A stretch of DNA of 46,634 nt. Origin: Candidatus Aminicenantota bacterium. GTDB taxonomy: Bacteria; Acidobacteriota; Aminicenantia; UBA2199. Shown one piece after another: positions 1 to 8,183 of the stretch (positions are counted from its first letter, which is position 1; every line of letters begins with the position of its first letter). Both the position numbers and the translations under genes were made by a program. Under the pieces are notes generated by a model. The model was given only the letters and a program-made list of their open reading frames with translations. It made no database searches and was not told the origin of the DNA. Location of the stretch: the NCBI GenBank assembly GCA_027318645.1, contig DAHVOV010000133.1, positions 1-46,634 of the forward strand, written 5' to 3'.

Positions 1-2
1 GC

Positions 3-155
3 ACCATCGACGATGTCCAGGCCCTCAACCAGGCCCTGGTCGACTACCTCCTCTGGTACAACACCAGAAAACCTCACCGCGGCATTGGCAACCTCACCCC
101 CATGGAGTACTATGTACGATCAGCTCGCCTTCAAAGGCAGATGTCCAATATGTAA
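3..155 (+). mobile_element. IS integrase/transposase, C-terminal fragment
   Basis: The first 50 codons of the window read as the tail of a DDE integrase-type transposase (rve core, IS3/IS481-like). The stretch LNQALVDYLLWYNTRKPHRG followed by LTPMEYY is the typical end of the core domain, where the final helix has the WYN...RPH pattern. The frame is open to the left window edge, so the start is outside. It stops with TAA at 153-155. The bases 143-160 form a short GTCCA/TGGAC inverted pair that could belong to the element end, but no terminal repeat can be confirmed with one side missing. Family is sure; subfamily is not. Confidence 0.8.
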
Positions 156-172
156 TGGACTCCTACATGCCC

Positions 173-201
173 TTGCGCCTCCCCCCTGGCTCGCGTATAA
201 T
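173..201 (+). promoter_or_regulatory. sigma70-type promoter of thioredoxin gene
   Basis: TTGCGC at 173-178, a 17-base spacer and a perfect TATAAT at 196-201. The predicted start near 208 leaves a leader of about 12 bases that holds only the GGAGG ribosome site at 211-215. The -35 half is weak; the -10 is consensus. Confidence 0.65.
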
Positions 202-219
202 CAGCCGCCAGGAGGCGCC

Positions 220-789
220 ATGATCTGTCCCCGCTGCCGCCAGTTCACGCCCGACGAGGGATTCGCCTGCATCCAGTGCGGCGCCCCCGTCCAGAGGGCC
301 CAGACCGTTGCCGGCGCGGGGCGGGATCCCTCCCGGCGCACGGAGTCGCGGAGCTTCTTCCGCTCCTGGATGCTGGCCCTGCTGGCGCTGGTGGCGCTGC
401 TGGGCTACGTGGCCTACGGCCGGCTGAACCGCAGCCACGCCGCCAACGCCTTCGCTCCCGGCGCCGAGCTGGCCGTCGAAGGATACCTGGTGAAGGGCCG
501 GACCACCATCGTCGACTTCTACAGCGACTACTGCCCGCCCTGCCGCAGGATGTCGCCGCTGCTGGCCAAGCTGGCCAGGATGCGCCCCGACCTGGCGGTG
601 GTCAAGCTGGACATCAACCGCAAGGGGGTCGAGGGCATCGACTGGGCCTCGCCGCTGGCGCGGCAGTACGAGCTCAGCTCCATCCCCTATTTCCGCATCT
701 ATGACGGCGAGGGCAACCTGCTGCAGGACGGGCCGGAGGCGACGCAGGAGATCGTGACCATGCTGGCACGCGCCGGGATCGAACTGTAG
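220..789 (+). CDS. zinc-ribbon, membrane-anchored thioredoxin-fold protein
   Basis: A 189-residue protein with three parts. Residues 1-25 are a zinc ribbon with CPRC and CIQC pairs, residues about 48-66 are a single hydrophobic membrane segment, and residues about 80-185 form a thioredoxin domain with the redox motif CPPC and the cis-proline region SSIPYF. The family role is disulfide exchange or thiol reduction. The single span should leave the thioredoxin part outside the membrane and the zinc ribbon inside, but topology is inferred. The ATG at 220 is chosen because GGAGG sits at 211-215 and a good -10 lies just upstream; the longer open frame upstream overlaps the IS fragment. It is followed after 49 bases by an OsmC-like gene, so both may serve thiol or oxidative-stress chemistry. 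The zinc-ribbon plus thioredoxin fusion is less usual than a plain lipoprotein thioredoxin. Confidence 0.88.
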   Translation: MICPRCRQFTPDEGFACIQCGAPVQRAQTVAGAGRDPSRRTESRSFFRSWMLALLALVALLGYVAYGRLNRSHAANAFAPGAELAVEGYLVKGRTTIVDFYSDYCPPCRRMSPLLAKLARMRPDLAVVKLDINRKGVEGIDWASPLARQYELSSIPYFRIYDGEGNLLQDGPEATQEIVTMLARAGIEL

Positions 790-838
790 CGGGCCGGGCG
801 CGGCCCCGGCCCGAGAATCCAGGCAAAGGAGGGACGAC

Positions 839-1234
839 ATGGACATGAAGATCACGTTCCACGGGGGCAAGAAGGTCCACGCCGACTACCACGGCTTCAC
901 CCATAAGACCGACCAGCCCGTCGCTGCCGGCGGCGAGAACACGGCGCCCTCGCCCTTCGAGCTGTTCCTGGCCTCGCTGGGCACCTGCGCCGGCTTCTAC
1001 GTCCTCTCCTTCTGCCAGGGGCGCGGCATCGACACCGCCGGCATCGAGCTGAACATGGGCATGGAATGGGACGAGCGCAGCCACCTGATCGCCCGGATGA
1101 ACATCGAGGTCGTCCTGCCCGCCTCCTTCCCGGAGAAGTACCGGGCCGCCGTGCTGCAGGCGGCCCAGTCGTGCACGGTGAAGAAGCACCTGCAGAACCC
1201 GCCGCAGTTCAACCTCTACGCCACTGTGCGCTGA
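839..1234 (+). CDS. OsmC/YhfA-like peroxiredoxin-related protein
   Basis: A 131-residue OsmC-family protein. Both characteristic cysteines are visible: one in SLGTCAGFYVLSF (about residue 50) and one in SCTVKKH near the C-terminal end. The conserved PSPFELFLASLGTC segment marks the helix that carries the first cysteine. The length fits the short YhfA/OsmC-like branch. OsmC and Ohr members reduce organic or fatty-acid hydroperoxides through this cysteine pair; the exact substrate of this branch is not settled. AAAGGAGGG at 825-833 places the start at 839; a second ATG at 845 is possible. It lies downstream of the thioredoxin gene on the same strand and probably shares its transcript. Its TGA abuts the convergent gene's stop, forming the palindrome TGATCA at 1232-1237. 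Confidence 0.9.
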   Translation: MDMKITFHGGKKVHADYHGFTHKTDQPVAAGGENTAPSPFELFLASLGTCAGFYVLSFCQGRGIDTAGIELNMGMEWDERSHLIARMNIEVVLPASFPEKYRAAVLQAAQSCTVKKHLQNPPQFNLYATVR

Positions 1235-3445
1235 TCATTCCCCGGCGCCGGGGTCGGTCACCTCGACGAGGCCGTTGCCGCAGACCACGCGCACGCTGCG
1301 CCCCAGGGCCAGCGCCGGCGCCAGCTCCGGGTGGGCGCGCAGCAGCGCGAAGTATTCGCTCGAGGCGAAGGCCACGCGCGTCAGCGGCAGCTTCCCCCGC
1401 GACGGGATGCGGCCGTCCACCCAGGTGCCGCGGTTCAGGTAGAAGGCGACGCCGCCGGCCGTCCGCACCTGGCCCGCGGCGGCGGCGAAGGCGCCGGAGA
1501 GCGGGCGGGCGGCGTCGACGGTCGACGCCTGGTTCAGCTTCTGCAGCTCGACGCTGGCGCGCACGCTGCCGGCCCCCGACTTGTCCTTCATGGCGGCGAA
1601 CTCCTCGCGCCGCTCGCGCTCCAGGGCCGGTGCGCCGGGGATGCCGCCGACGGTCATGTCGCTCTCGGCCAGGTCGCCGCGGCCGCGGCGGGCCGCCTCG
1701 TCCTCGACGATCAGGTAGCTGGTGTAGGGCGTGACGATGCCGTACTGCCGGGCCAGGCGCGTCGCCTCTTCGACCAGCTCCCGCTCCTCGCCGTGCAGGC
1801 GGATCTGGTCGAGCAGGAAGCCCACCCGGCGCGCGGCCCACAGCGGCGGCAGGAAGTCGTGGTTCGCGCTCTCCCGCGGCAGGTCGGCGCGGAAGGCGAA
1901 TTCCTCGGCGCGGCCGTTGACCGTGCCGCGCAGGGTGAAGACGGCCGGCCCGGAGCCGCGATAGCGGCCGACGACCGTCAGCGACGAGCCGCGATAGAGG
2001 TCGCCCAGCCGCCTCGGGTGGAGCTGCGAGGCGCCGGCCTGCGGCGAGACCTCCAGGCGAACGTCGCTCAGCACCGGCGAGCGGATCTTGTCGTAGAAGC
2101 GGGCGATGCCCGCCTCAAGGTCGTCGCCGGCGGCCAGGTAGGTGCGGAAGGTGCGCGTGCGCTCGGCGAACCCGTCCAGCAGGTGGGTGTTGATCTCGCT
2201 GCCGATGGCCACCGGGAACAGGCGCGCCCCGGCGGCGGCGCGGCCGGCCAGGGCCAGCAGCGCCTCGTCGCCGGTCTCGCCGATGGTCGGCCGGCCGTCG
2301 GTGACCAGGACGATCGCCCGCGAGCGTTCGGCGGAGCCCTTCTCCGCCAGTGCGGCCTTCAGCGCCTCCTCGCAGTTGGTGCCGCCGGCCGCCTGCCAGC
2401 CGGCGACGAACTCGCGCGCCCGGGCCAGGTTCGCGCCGTCGGCCGGGACCAGGCCGTTGAACAGCGACTCGGCCTCGGTCGAGAAGCGGACGACGCTGAA
2501 GCGGTCCCGGCGGCCCAGCCGCTCCAAACAGCGGGCGATCGCCGCCCGCGCCTGCTCGATGGCCCGGCCGGCCATGCTGCCCGACGTGTCGACCACGAAG
2601 GTGACGTCCTGGGCAGCGGCCTCCTCGCCGCCGCGCGCGAAGGACGGGGCGACGCTGAGGAAGAAGAAGCCGTCCTGGCCGCCGGCGCGGTGGGCGAGCA
2701 GGGAGAAGCCGAGGCGGCCCGTCGCCGGCGTGAAGACCAGGCGGAAGTCGCGGTCGGGGAGTGTGTCGCGGGCCGCGTAGCGGACCGTGGCGCCGCCGGC
2801 GCCGGCGCGCGAGACCTCCGCCGCGTGGGTGGGGCAGTGGATGTCGGCCAGGCCCTCCGAGGAATGCACCTCGACCACGAGGCTGACCTCGGGAACGGCC
2901 CGGGAGGAGAACTTCTCGGTGGCGAGCGGGTAGAGGTAGGAGACGGCGCCGTTGTCCTTCTCCAGCACCTCGTGGTAGGAGATGCGGATGCGCTTGCGGC
3001 CGCGCGGCTCGATGGGGAAGACGCGCATGCGGAACGCGCCGCGGCCGTCGTACTCCAGCAGCGCCGGGTCGCGCAGCCGGCGCACGATGTCCTCGTAGAT
3101 GCCGCGCGCCTTGGCGGCGTCGAGCAGCTCGGCCCGGGTCTCGCGGCCGTCGATCCACATGCTGAAGCGCTCGATGACGGCGCCGGCGGGCAGCGGGAAG
3201 AGGTAAACGCCCTCCAGGCGCGCGTCGTTGGGGTTGTAGAATTCCTGGTCGACCGAGGTCGTGGCCAACTGCCCGTCGATGGTCACGCGCACGTCGTGGC
3301 GCACCACCTCCAGCGGGAAGGGCGAGGCCGGCCCCGGCCGCGGCGGCCGCGGCACCACGATGAAGCCGTCTCCGCGCAGCGCCCCGGCGCCGGCGGCCAG
3401 CGCGGCCAGCAGCATCAGCATGACCTTCATGTTCGCATGTCCCAT
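1235..3445 (-). CDS. VIT and von Willebrand A domain secreted protein
   Basis: A 736-residue protein related to inter-alpha-trypsin-inhibitor heavy chains. After a hydrophobic signal segment (residues about 6-25) comes a VIT domain (about 42-175; EFYNPNDARLEGVYLFPLP and the RGIYEDIVRR stretch are typical). The vWA domain follows, with the metal-binding MIDAS start DTSGSM at residue 286 and a later VTDGRPTIGETGD loop. The C-terminal 250 residues are not recognised. vWA domains bind protein ligands through a metal ion, so a surface or periplasmic binding role is likely; the ligand is unknown. AGGAGG lies five bases upstream of the ATG at 3445. The upstream vWA gene ends 28 bases away on the same strand, so the two form an operon. 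There is no moxR-type ATPase beside it, unlike many vWA gene pairs. Confidence 0.88.
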   Translation of the reverse strand: MGHANMKVMLMLLAALAAGAGALRGDGFIVVPRPPRPGPASPFPLEVVRHDVRVTIDGQLATTSVDQEFYNPNDARLEGVYLFPLPAGAVIERFSMWIDGRETRAELLDAAKARGIYEDIVRRLRDPALLEYDGRGAFRMRVFPIEPRGRKRIRISYHEVLEKDNGAVSYLYPLATEKFSSRAVPEVSLVVEVHSSEGLADIHCPTHAAEVSRAGAGGATVRYAARDTLPDRDFRLVFTPATGRLGFSLLAHRAGGQDGFFFLSVAPSFARGGEEAAAQDVTFVVDTSGSMAGRAIEQARAAIARCLERLGRRDRFSVVRFSTEAESLFNGLVPADGANLARAREFVAGWQAAGGTNCEEALKAALAEKGSAERSRAIVLVTDGRPTIGETGDEALLALAGRAAAGARLFPVAIGSEINTHLLDGFAERTRTFRTYLAAGDDLEAGIARFYDKIRSPVLSDVRLEVSPQAGASQLHPRRLGDLYRGSSLTVVGRYRGSGPAVFTLRGTVNGRAEEFAFRADLPRESANHDFLPPLWAARRVGFLLDQIRLHGEERELVEEATRLARQYGIVTPYTSYLIVEDEAARRGRGDLAESDMTVGGIPGAPALERERREEFAAMKDKSGAGSVRASVELQKLNQASTVDAARPLSGAFAAAAGQVRTAGGVAFYLNRGTWVDGRIPSRGKLPLTRVAFASSEYFALLRAHPELAPALALGRSVRVVCGNGLVEVTDPGAGE

Positions 3446-3473
3446 CGGCTCCTCCTCGGCGGCTTTCGCCGGC

Positions 3474-4598
3474 TCACTTCCCGAACACGTAGCCCTTTTG
3501 CTCCGCCTGGCGGCGCAGGGCGCTGATGACGGCCTCGTCGAGCCCGCCGGCCGCGGCCTGGCTCTTCTGCCGCTCGCGGAGGAAGCGCTCGCGCTCGGCG
3601 TTCAGCGCCGAGACCTTCTTGCGCATCTCCTCGCGCTTCTTCTGCATGGACGCCACGTATTCCTTGCGCTGCGCGGCCGACATCCCCTTCATCTCACGGG
3701 GCAGCTCGTCCTCGGCCAGCTCCTCCAGGCGGACGAGCCCCTTCTTCTCGGCGTCGACCAGGTCCCAGGCGGAGCTGTCGTACATCGGCGCCGCCTTGGC
3801 CGCGGCGCGCTCGGCCATGAACGCCCCGCCGACGGCGGCGGCGTTGGCGTCCTGGGCCTCCTGGCGCCGCTTGCCGTCCGCTCCCTGGCGGCCGTAGGCG
3901 ACGTAGGTGGCGTTGAGCTCGCGGCCCAGGCGCGCGATCTCGGCGTCCTGCGGCGCCGGGGGCGGCGGCGGGGCGTTGTCGGCGTCGATGGCGGCGTACT
4001 GGCCGTCGGCCAGGTCGGCGCCCTCCTTCCAGCCCGTCCGCACCCCTTCCGCGCGCGGGCCGCAGAAGATGGTGTTGACGACGATGCCGCCGCGGATGGC
4101 CTCGGCGCAGGCGGCGCGGTAGTCGACGCCGCCCTGGCTGAACGGCTCGTTGCCGGCGATGACGATCAGCTTCAGGTCGCCGCTGCCCGGGCTCCACTCG
4201 AGGCCGCGCGCGGCCTCGCGGATGACCTGGCCGCAGTACTCGTCGCCGCCGTTGGTGCGCAGGCGGAACAGCTCCTCGGAGACGCGGTCGAGGTCCTCGC
4301 TCAGCGGAACGACGCGCCGCAGGTACCCTTCAGCGGCGGGGATGGAGCTCTGGCCGTACTCGTACAGCGCCACCTGCAGCCGCGGGACGCGGCCCTGCCG
4401 GCGGGCCGTGGCCAGCTCGTTGACGATCTTCCAGATGCGCGAGCGCGCCTGGTCGATCAGGCCGTCCATGCTGCCCGAGGTGTCGAGCAGCACCGCCAGC
4501 TGGATCCGCGGGGCCGGTGATGCGGGAACCGCGCCGCCCCAAAGGCCGGTGCCCAATGAAACCGCCGCCAAGGTCAACCACACGCTTGTTTTGTTCAT
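3474..4598 (-). CDS. secreted von Willebrand A domain protein
   Basis: A 374-residue protein with an N-terminal signal peptide (residues 1-26) and a vWA domain starting almost at once; the MIDAS motif DTSGSM begins at residue 39. A second acidic loop (NGGDEYCGQ) follows at about residue 115. Residues about 210-225 contain a proline run (APPPPPAP), and the last 100 residues are strongly charged and likely helical or coiled (KKREEMRKKVSALNAERER). The start at 4598 is supported by GAAAGGAGG upstream. The domain order differs from the downstream VIT-vWA protein, but the shared operon suggests they work together in the periplasm or at the surface. No ligand can be named. It is transcribed divergently from gatE, with about 110 bases between the two start codons. 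Confidence 0.85.
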   Translation of the reverse strand: MNKTSVWLTLAAVSLGTGLWGGAVPASPAPRIQLAVLLDTSGSMDGLIDQARSRIWKIVNELATARRQGRVPRLQVALYEYGQSSIPAAEGYLRRVVPLSEDLDRVSEELFRLRTNGGDEYCGQVIREAARGLEWSPGSGDLKLIVIAGNEPFSQGGVDYRAACAEAIRGGIVVNTIFCGPRAEGVRTGWKEGADLADGQYAAIDADNAPPPPPAPQDAEIARLGRELNATYVAYGRQGADGKRRQEAQDANAAAVGGAFMAERAAAKAAPMYDSSAWDLVDAEKKGLVRLEELAEDELPREMKGMSAAQRKEYVASMQKKREEMRKKVSALNAERERFLRERQKSQAAAGGLDEAVISALRRQAEQKGYVFGK

Positions 4599-4658
4599 GC
4601 CGCCTCCTTTCGCGGGGTTGGACGGCAGGATGCGCCCCGATTGCCCGGCGCGGGCGCA

Positions 4659-4687
4659 TTGACAAAGAGGCCCGGCGGGCTTATAGT
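4659..4687 (+). promoter_or_regulatory. near-consensus promoter of gatE-gatD
   Basis: A perfect TTGACA at 4659-4664, a 17-base spacer and TATAGT at 4682-4687. This is one of the two strongest promoters in the window. The predicted start near 4694 gives a leader of about 15 bases with GAGGAA at 4701-4706 as the ribosome site. Confidence 0.85.
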
Positions 4688-4708
4688 AGCCATTCTCCCC
4701 GAGGAATC

Positions 4709-6712
4709 ATGAAACCATCCTTCGACCCGCTGCAGAACTGTGAAAGGAGCCGGAAAACGGTCGGCTGGACGCCGCGCCGCGAGACCCCGGCCGACTCCTA
4801 TGCCCGCCTGGGTTTCAAGTGCGGCCTGGAGATCCACCAGCAGCTGAAGACCGGCCAGAAGCTCTTCTGCCACTGCCCGGCCGGCCGCTACCACCGCCAC
4901 GACGACTTCGACGCCGAGATCGTGCGCCACATGCGCCCGACCCTTTCCGAGCTGGGCGAGTACGACGGCACGGCGCTGATGGAGTTCAAGACGCGCAAGG
5001 TCGTCGTCTACCGCATCAAGAACGAGACCACCTGCACCTACGAGATCGACGATACGCCCCCCTTCCGCATCAACCGCCAGGCCATGGAGATCGCCATCGA
5101 GGCGGCGCTGCTGCTGAAGTGCAACATCGTCGGCGAGCTGCACATCACCCGCAAGCAGTACCTCGACGGCAGCATCCCCACCGGCTTCCAGCGCACCGGC
5201 ATCCTGGGCATCGAGGGCGAGATCCCGCTGAGCCGCAAGAAGGTGCGCGTCATCCAGCTCAGCGTCGAGGAGGACGCCTGCCGCGAGGTCTCGGACCGGG
5301 GGCACGTGCGCGTCTACTCCACCGACCGCCTGGGCATGCCGCTGATGGAGATGGTCACCTATCCCGACATGCTCACCCCCGACGAGGCGGCCGAGGCGGC
5401 GCACTACCTGCGCTTCCTGGCGCGCAGCACCGGCAAGGTGCGCACCGGCATCGGCGCCGCCCGCGAGGACGTCAACGTCAGCGTCGCCGGCGGCACGCGC
5501 GTCGAGATCAAGGGCGTGGCGCACATCGCCTGGATCCCCGAGCTGGTGCACAACGAGGCCTTCCGCCAGAAGGCGCTGCTGGAGATCCGCGACGAGCTGA
5601 AGCGCCGCGTCGCCGACCCCGGCGGCTGGACGCCCGGCCACGCCGAGCTCGACCCGGCGGCGCTGGACTGCCGGCACCCCTTGCTGCAGGAGGCGCGGCG
5701 CAACAAGCTGCGGCTGCTGGCGGTCAACCTGCCCGCCTTCCAGGGTATCCTCTCCTTCTTCACCCAGCCGGGCCAGTCGTTCGCCGACGAGATCGCCGGC
5801 CGGCTGAAGGTCATCGCCTGCCTGGAGAAGCCCAACATGCTGCATTCCGAGCCCCTCGGCCCCGAAGCGGCCGACGAGGCGCTGTTCCAGGACGCGCGCC
5901 GGGCGCTGCAGGCGCGGGAGGGCGATGCCCAGGTCGTCTTCTGGGCCGCCGACGATGACGTGAAGACGGCGCTGGAGACGATCGCCGAGCGCTGCCGCCT
6001 GGCCTTCCAGGGCGTGCCCAACGAGACGCGCAAGAGCTTCGCAGACGGCACCACCGTCTTCGAGCGCGTCCTGCCCGGCCCCGACCGCATGTACCCCGAC
6101 ACCGACTCGGCGCCCATCCCCATCGAGGAGGAGCTCATCGCGCGCGTGCGCGCCGGGCTGCCGCAGGACGTCGACCGCCGCTTCGCCCAGTTCCGCCAGT
6201 GGGGCGTGCCCGCGGGCGCCTTCGCCTTCCTGCTGAAGCACAACCTGGCGCCGCTGATCGAGGGCATCGCGGCCGACTTCGCCGCCGAGCCGCGCTTCGT
6301 GGCCACGCTGCTGGCCCACGACCTCAAGCACCTGCTGGGCCGCCGGCGCTCCGCGCTGCCGGCGCCCTCCGGCGAGGCGGCCTTCCCCTTCGCCCGCCTG
6401 CGCGAGCTCTTCGCCCTCCTGGAGGAGGAGAAGCTGGAGCGCGGGATCGCCCGCGCCATGCTGCCGGTGCTGGTCGAGCACCCGAACATGGACCTGCGGT
6501 CGGTGCTGACCACCGTGGGCTTCAGCCGGCGGACGCGCAAGGAGGTGCTGGCGCTGCTGCCGCCGCTGCGGAAGAAATACCGGCACATCGCCACCTCCAA
6601 GGACCCCGGGGCGCCGGCGCGCTGGATCGCCGGCCAGCTGCGCCAGGCGGCGCTGGGCAACCTGCCCATGCGCGAGGTGGCCGAGGCGGCCGCCGCCGGA
6701 GGTGAAGCGTGA
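4709..6712 (+). CDS. gatE: archaeal-type Glu-tRNA(Gln) amidotransferase subunit E
   Basis: A 667-residue protein with the GatE/GatB signature CGLEIHQQL (residues 38-46) followed by KLFCHCP, an amidotransferase core, an AspRS-like GAD insertion (around residues 280-440, with GVPNETRKSFADGTTVF just after) and a YqeY-like helical tail. The catalytic kinase/amidotransferase face and the long insertion separate GatE from bacterial GatB, which is about 480 residues. With GatD it converts misacylated Glu-tRNA(Gln) to Gln-tRNA(Gln). The start at 4709 follows GAGGAA and a strong promoter; it gives about 33 residues before the conserved core, more than is usual for archaeal GatE, so a shorter start cannot be excluded. 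The stop overlaps the gatD start by four bases. GatDE is classically regarded as archaeal, whereas every surrounding gene is bacterial in style. Confidence 0.92.
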   Translation: MKPSFDPLQNCERSRKTVGWTPRRETPADSYARLGFKCGLEIHQQLKTGQKLFCHCPAGRYHRHDDFDAEIVRHMRPTLSELGEYDGTALMEFKTRKVVVYRIKNETTCTYEIDDTPPFRINRQAMEIAIEAALLLKCNIVGELHITRKQYLDGSIPTGFQRTGILGIEGEIPLSRKKVRVIQLSVEEDACREVSDRGHVRVYSTDRLGMPLMEMVTYPDMLTPDEAAEAAHYLRFLARSTGKVRTGIGAAREDVNVSVAGGTRVEIKGVAHIAWIPELVHNEAFRQKALLEIRDELKRRVADPGGWTPGHAELDPAALDCRHPLLQEARRNKLRLLAVNLPAFQGILSFFTQPGQSFADEIAGRLKVIACLEKPNMLHSEPLGPEAADEALFQDARRALQAREGDAQVVFWAADDDVKTALETIAERCRLAFQGVPNETRKSFADGTTVFERVLPGPDRMYPDTDSAPIPIEEELIARVRAGLPQDVDRRFAQFRQWGVPAGAFAFLLKHNLAPLIEGIAADFAAEPRFVATLLAHDLKHLLGRRRSALPAPSGEAAFPFARLRELFALLEEEKLERGIARAMLPVLVEHPNMDLRSVLTTVGFSRRTRKEVLALLPPLRKKYRHIATSKDPGAPARWIAGQLRQAALGNLPMREVAEAAAAGGEA

Positions 6713-8091
6713 GCGACCTCTTCAAGGGCTACAAGGGGCCGGCGCTGGAGCTGCTCAAGAAGTTCAACATCCGCGTCTGGAGCGACGCCAGCGTCAAGAC
6801 CAGCCGCGGCGACTTCCGCGGCATCGTGCTGCCGCGCGCCGAGAACGACGACGACCGGCACATCGTCCTCAAGCTGGCCACCGGATACAACGTCGGCATC
6901 GACGCCGGCACCGTGCGCGGCATGGAGGAGCTGGGCTACAAGGAGGCGCACTACAAGATCCCCGAGAAGGAGTTCCCGGTCTCGAAGGAGAAGAAGAACG
7001 TCAAGCTGCTGGGCACCGGCGGCACCATCGCCTCGCGCCTGGACTACCGCACCGGCGCCGTCATCCCCGCCTTCTCGCCCGGCGAGCTGTACGGCGCCGT
7101 CCCCGAGCTGGCCGACATCTGCAACCTGACGACCGAGAAGCTCTTCGCCGTCTTTTCCGAGAACATGGGCCCCGAGCAGTACAAGGGGCTGGCCAAGGCC
7201 ATCGGCGAGGAGATCCGCAAGGGCACCGACGGCATCGTCATCGGCCACGGCACCGACACCATGCACCACACCGCCGGCATCCTCTCCTTCATGGTGCAGA
7301 ACCCGCCCATCCCCATCGTCATGGTCGGCTCGCAGCGCTCCTCGGACCGGCCGTCGTCGGACGCGGCGCTCAACCTGATGCACGCCACCAAGACCGCCGC
7401 CGAGTCGGACATCGCCGAGGTCATGGTCTGCATGTTCGGCCCGACCTCGGACGAGTACGGCCTGCTGCACCGCGGCACGCGCGTGCGCAAGATGCACTCC
7501 TCCTACCGCTCCACCTTCCGCACCATCGGCGACATCCCGCTGGCCATGGTCGACCGCCGCCGGATCACGCCGCTGCGCAGCGACTACAACCGCCGGCGCA
7601 GAGACCGCGAGGTGAAGATCCTGCCGTACTTCGAGGAAAAGGTCGGGATGCTCTACTACTACCCCAACATGCAGCCCGACATGATCGACTCCATGGTCGA
7701 CCACGGCTACCGCGGCATCGTCATCGCCGGCACCGGGCTGGGGCATGTGAACAAGCCGCTCTACCCGGCCATCGTGCGCGCCGCCGAGAAGGGCGTGGCC
7801 ATCTACATGACGGTGCAGACGCTGTGGGGCTACGTGCACATGTTCGTCTACGACACCGGCCGCGACCTGATGGCCAAGGGCATCGTGCCGGCCGAGAACA
7901 TGCTGCCCGAGGTGGCGTACGTCAAGCTGGCCTGGGCGCTGGGGCAGACCGCCGACCTGGGCGAGGTGAAGCGGCTGATGCTCACCCCCATCGCCGGCGA
8001 GATCACCGAGCGCGAGCCGTACAACGGCTATTTGATCTTCCAGGGCGGCATCCCCGAGGTCGAGGAGTTCATCCGCAAGTTCCACAAATAG
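6709..8091 (+). CDS. gatD: Glu-tRNA(Gln) amidotransferase subunit D (asparaginase-like)
   Basis: A 460-residue protein with a small N-terminal beta domain (residues 1-90) and an L-asparaginase-type domain (95-440). The two catalytic threonine blocks are intact: GTGGTIAS at residues 102-109 and GHGTDTMHHT at 179-188. The QRSSDRPSSD segment near 220 is typical of GatD. GatD releases ammonia from glutamine or asparagine and passes it to GatE. The start is GTG at 6709, with GGAGG at 6698-6702; the GTGA overlap with the gatE stop implies translational coupling and a matched subunit supply. No gatC-, gatA- or gatB-like gene is nearby. Length is slightly above the usual 420-440 residues of archaeal GatD. 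Confidence 0.93.
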   Translation: MSDLFKGYKGPALELLKKFNIRVWSDASVKTSRGDFRGIVLPRAENDDDRHIVLKLATGYNVGIDAGTVRGMEELGYKEAHYKIPEKEFPVSKEKKNVKLLGTGGTIASRLDYRTGAVIPAFSPGELYGAVPELADICNLTTEKLFAVFSENMGPEQYKGLAKAIGEEIRKGTDGIVIGHGTDTMHHTAGILSFMVQNPPIPIVMVGSQRSSDRPSSDAALNLMHATKTAAESDIAEVMVCMFGPTSDEYGLLHRGTRVRKMHSSYRSTFRTIGDIPLAMVDRRRITPLRSDYNRRRRDREVKILPYFEEKVGMLYYYPNMQPDMIDSMVDHGYRGIVIAGTGLGHVNKPLYPAIVRAAEKGVAIYMTVQTLWGYVHMFVYDTGRDLMAKGIVPAENMLPEVAYVKLAWALGQTADLGEVKRLMLTPIAGEITEREPYNGYLIFQGGIPEVEEFIRKFHK

Positions 8092-8149
8092 GCCGACGGA
8101 ACCGCCGGCGGCTTGAAATTTCGCAGGCGGATGGTTCATGCCGCGCCTA

Positions 8150-8177
8150 TTGCAACTTCGGCGAAACCAGATAAAAT
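8150..8177 (+). promoter_or_regulatory. promoter, leaderless geometry (M50-like gene)
   Basis: TTGCAA at 8150-8155, 16-base spacer, TAAAAT at 8172-8177, then exactly six bases to the ATG at 8184. No purine-rich ribosome site fits in between, so transcription should begin at or next to the start codon. Confidence 0.65.
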
Positions 8178-8183
8178 CCGTTC

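Noticed and set aside
5404-8139. Long minus-strand open frame (911 residues) opposite gatE/gatD
   Set aside because: Shadow frame of biased composition; gat genes on the other strand are unambiguous.
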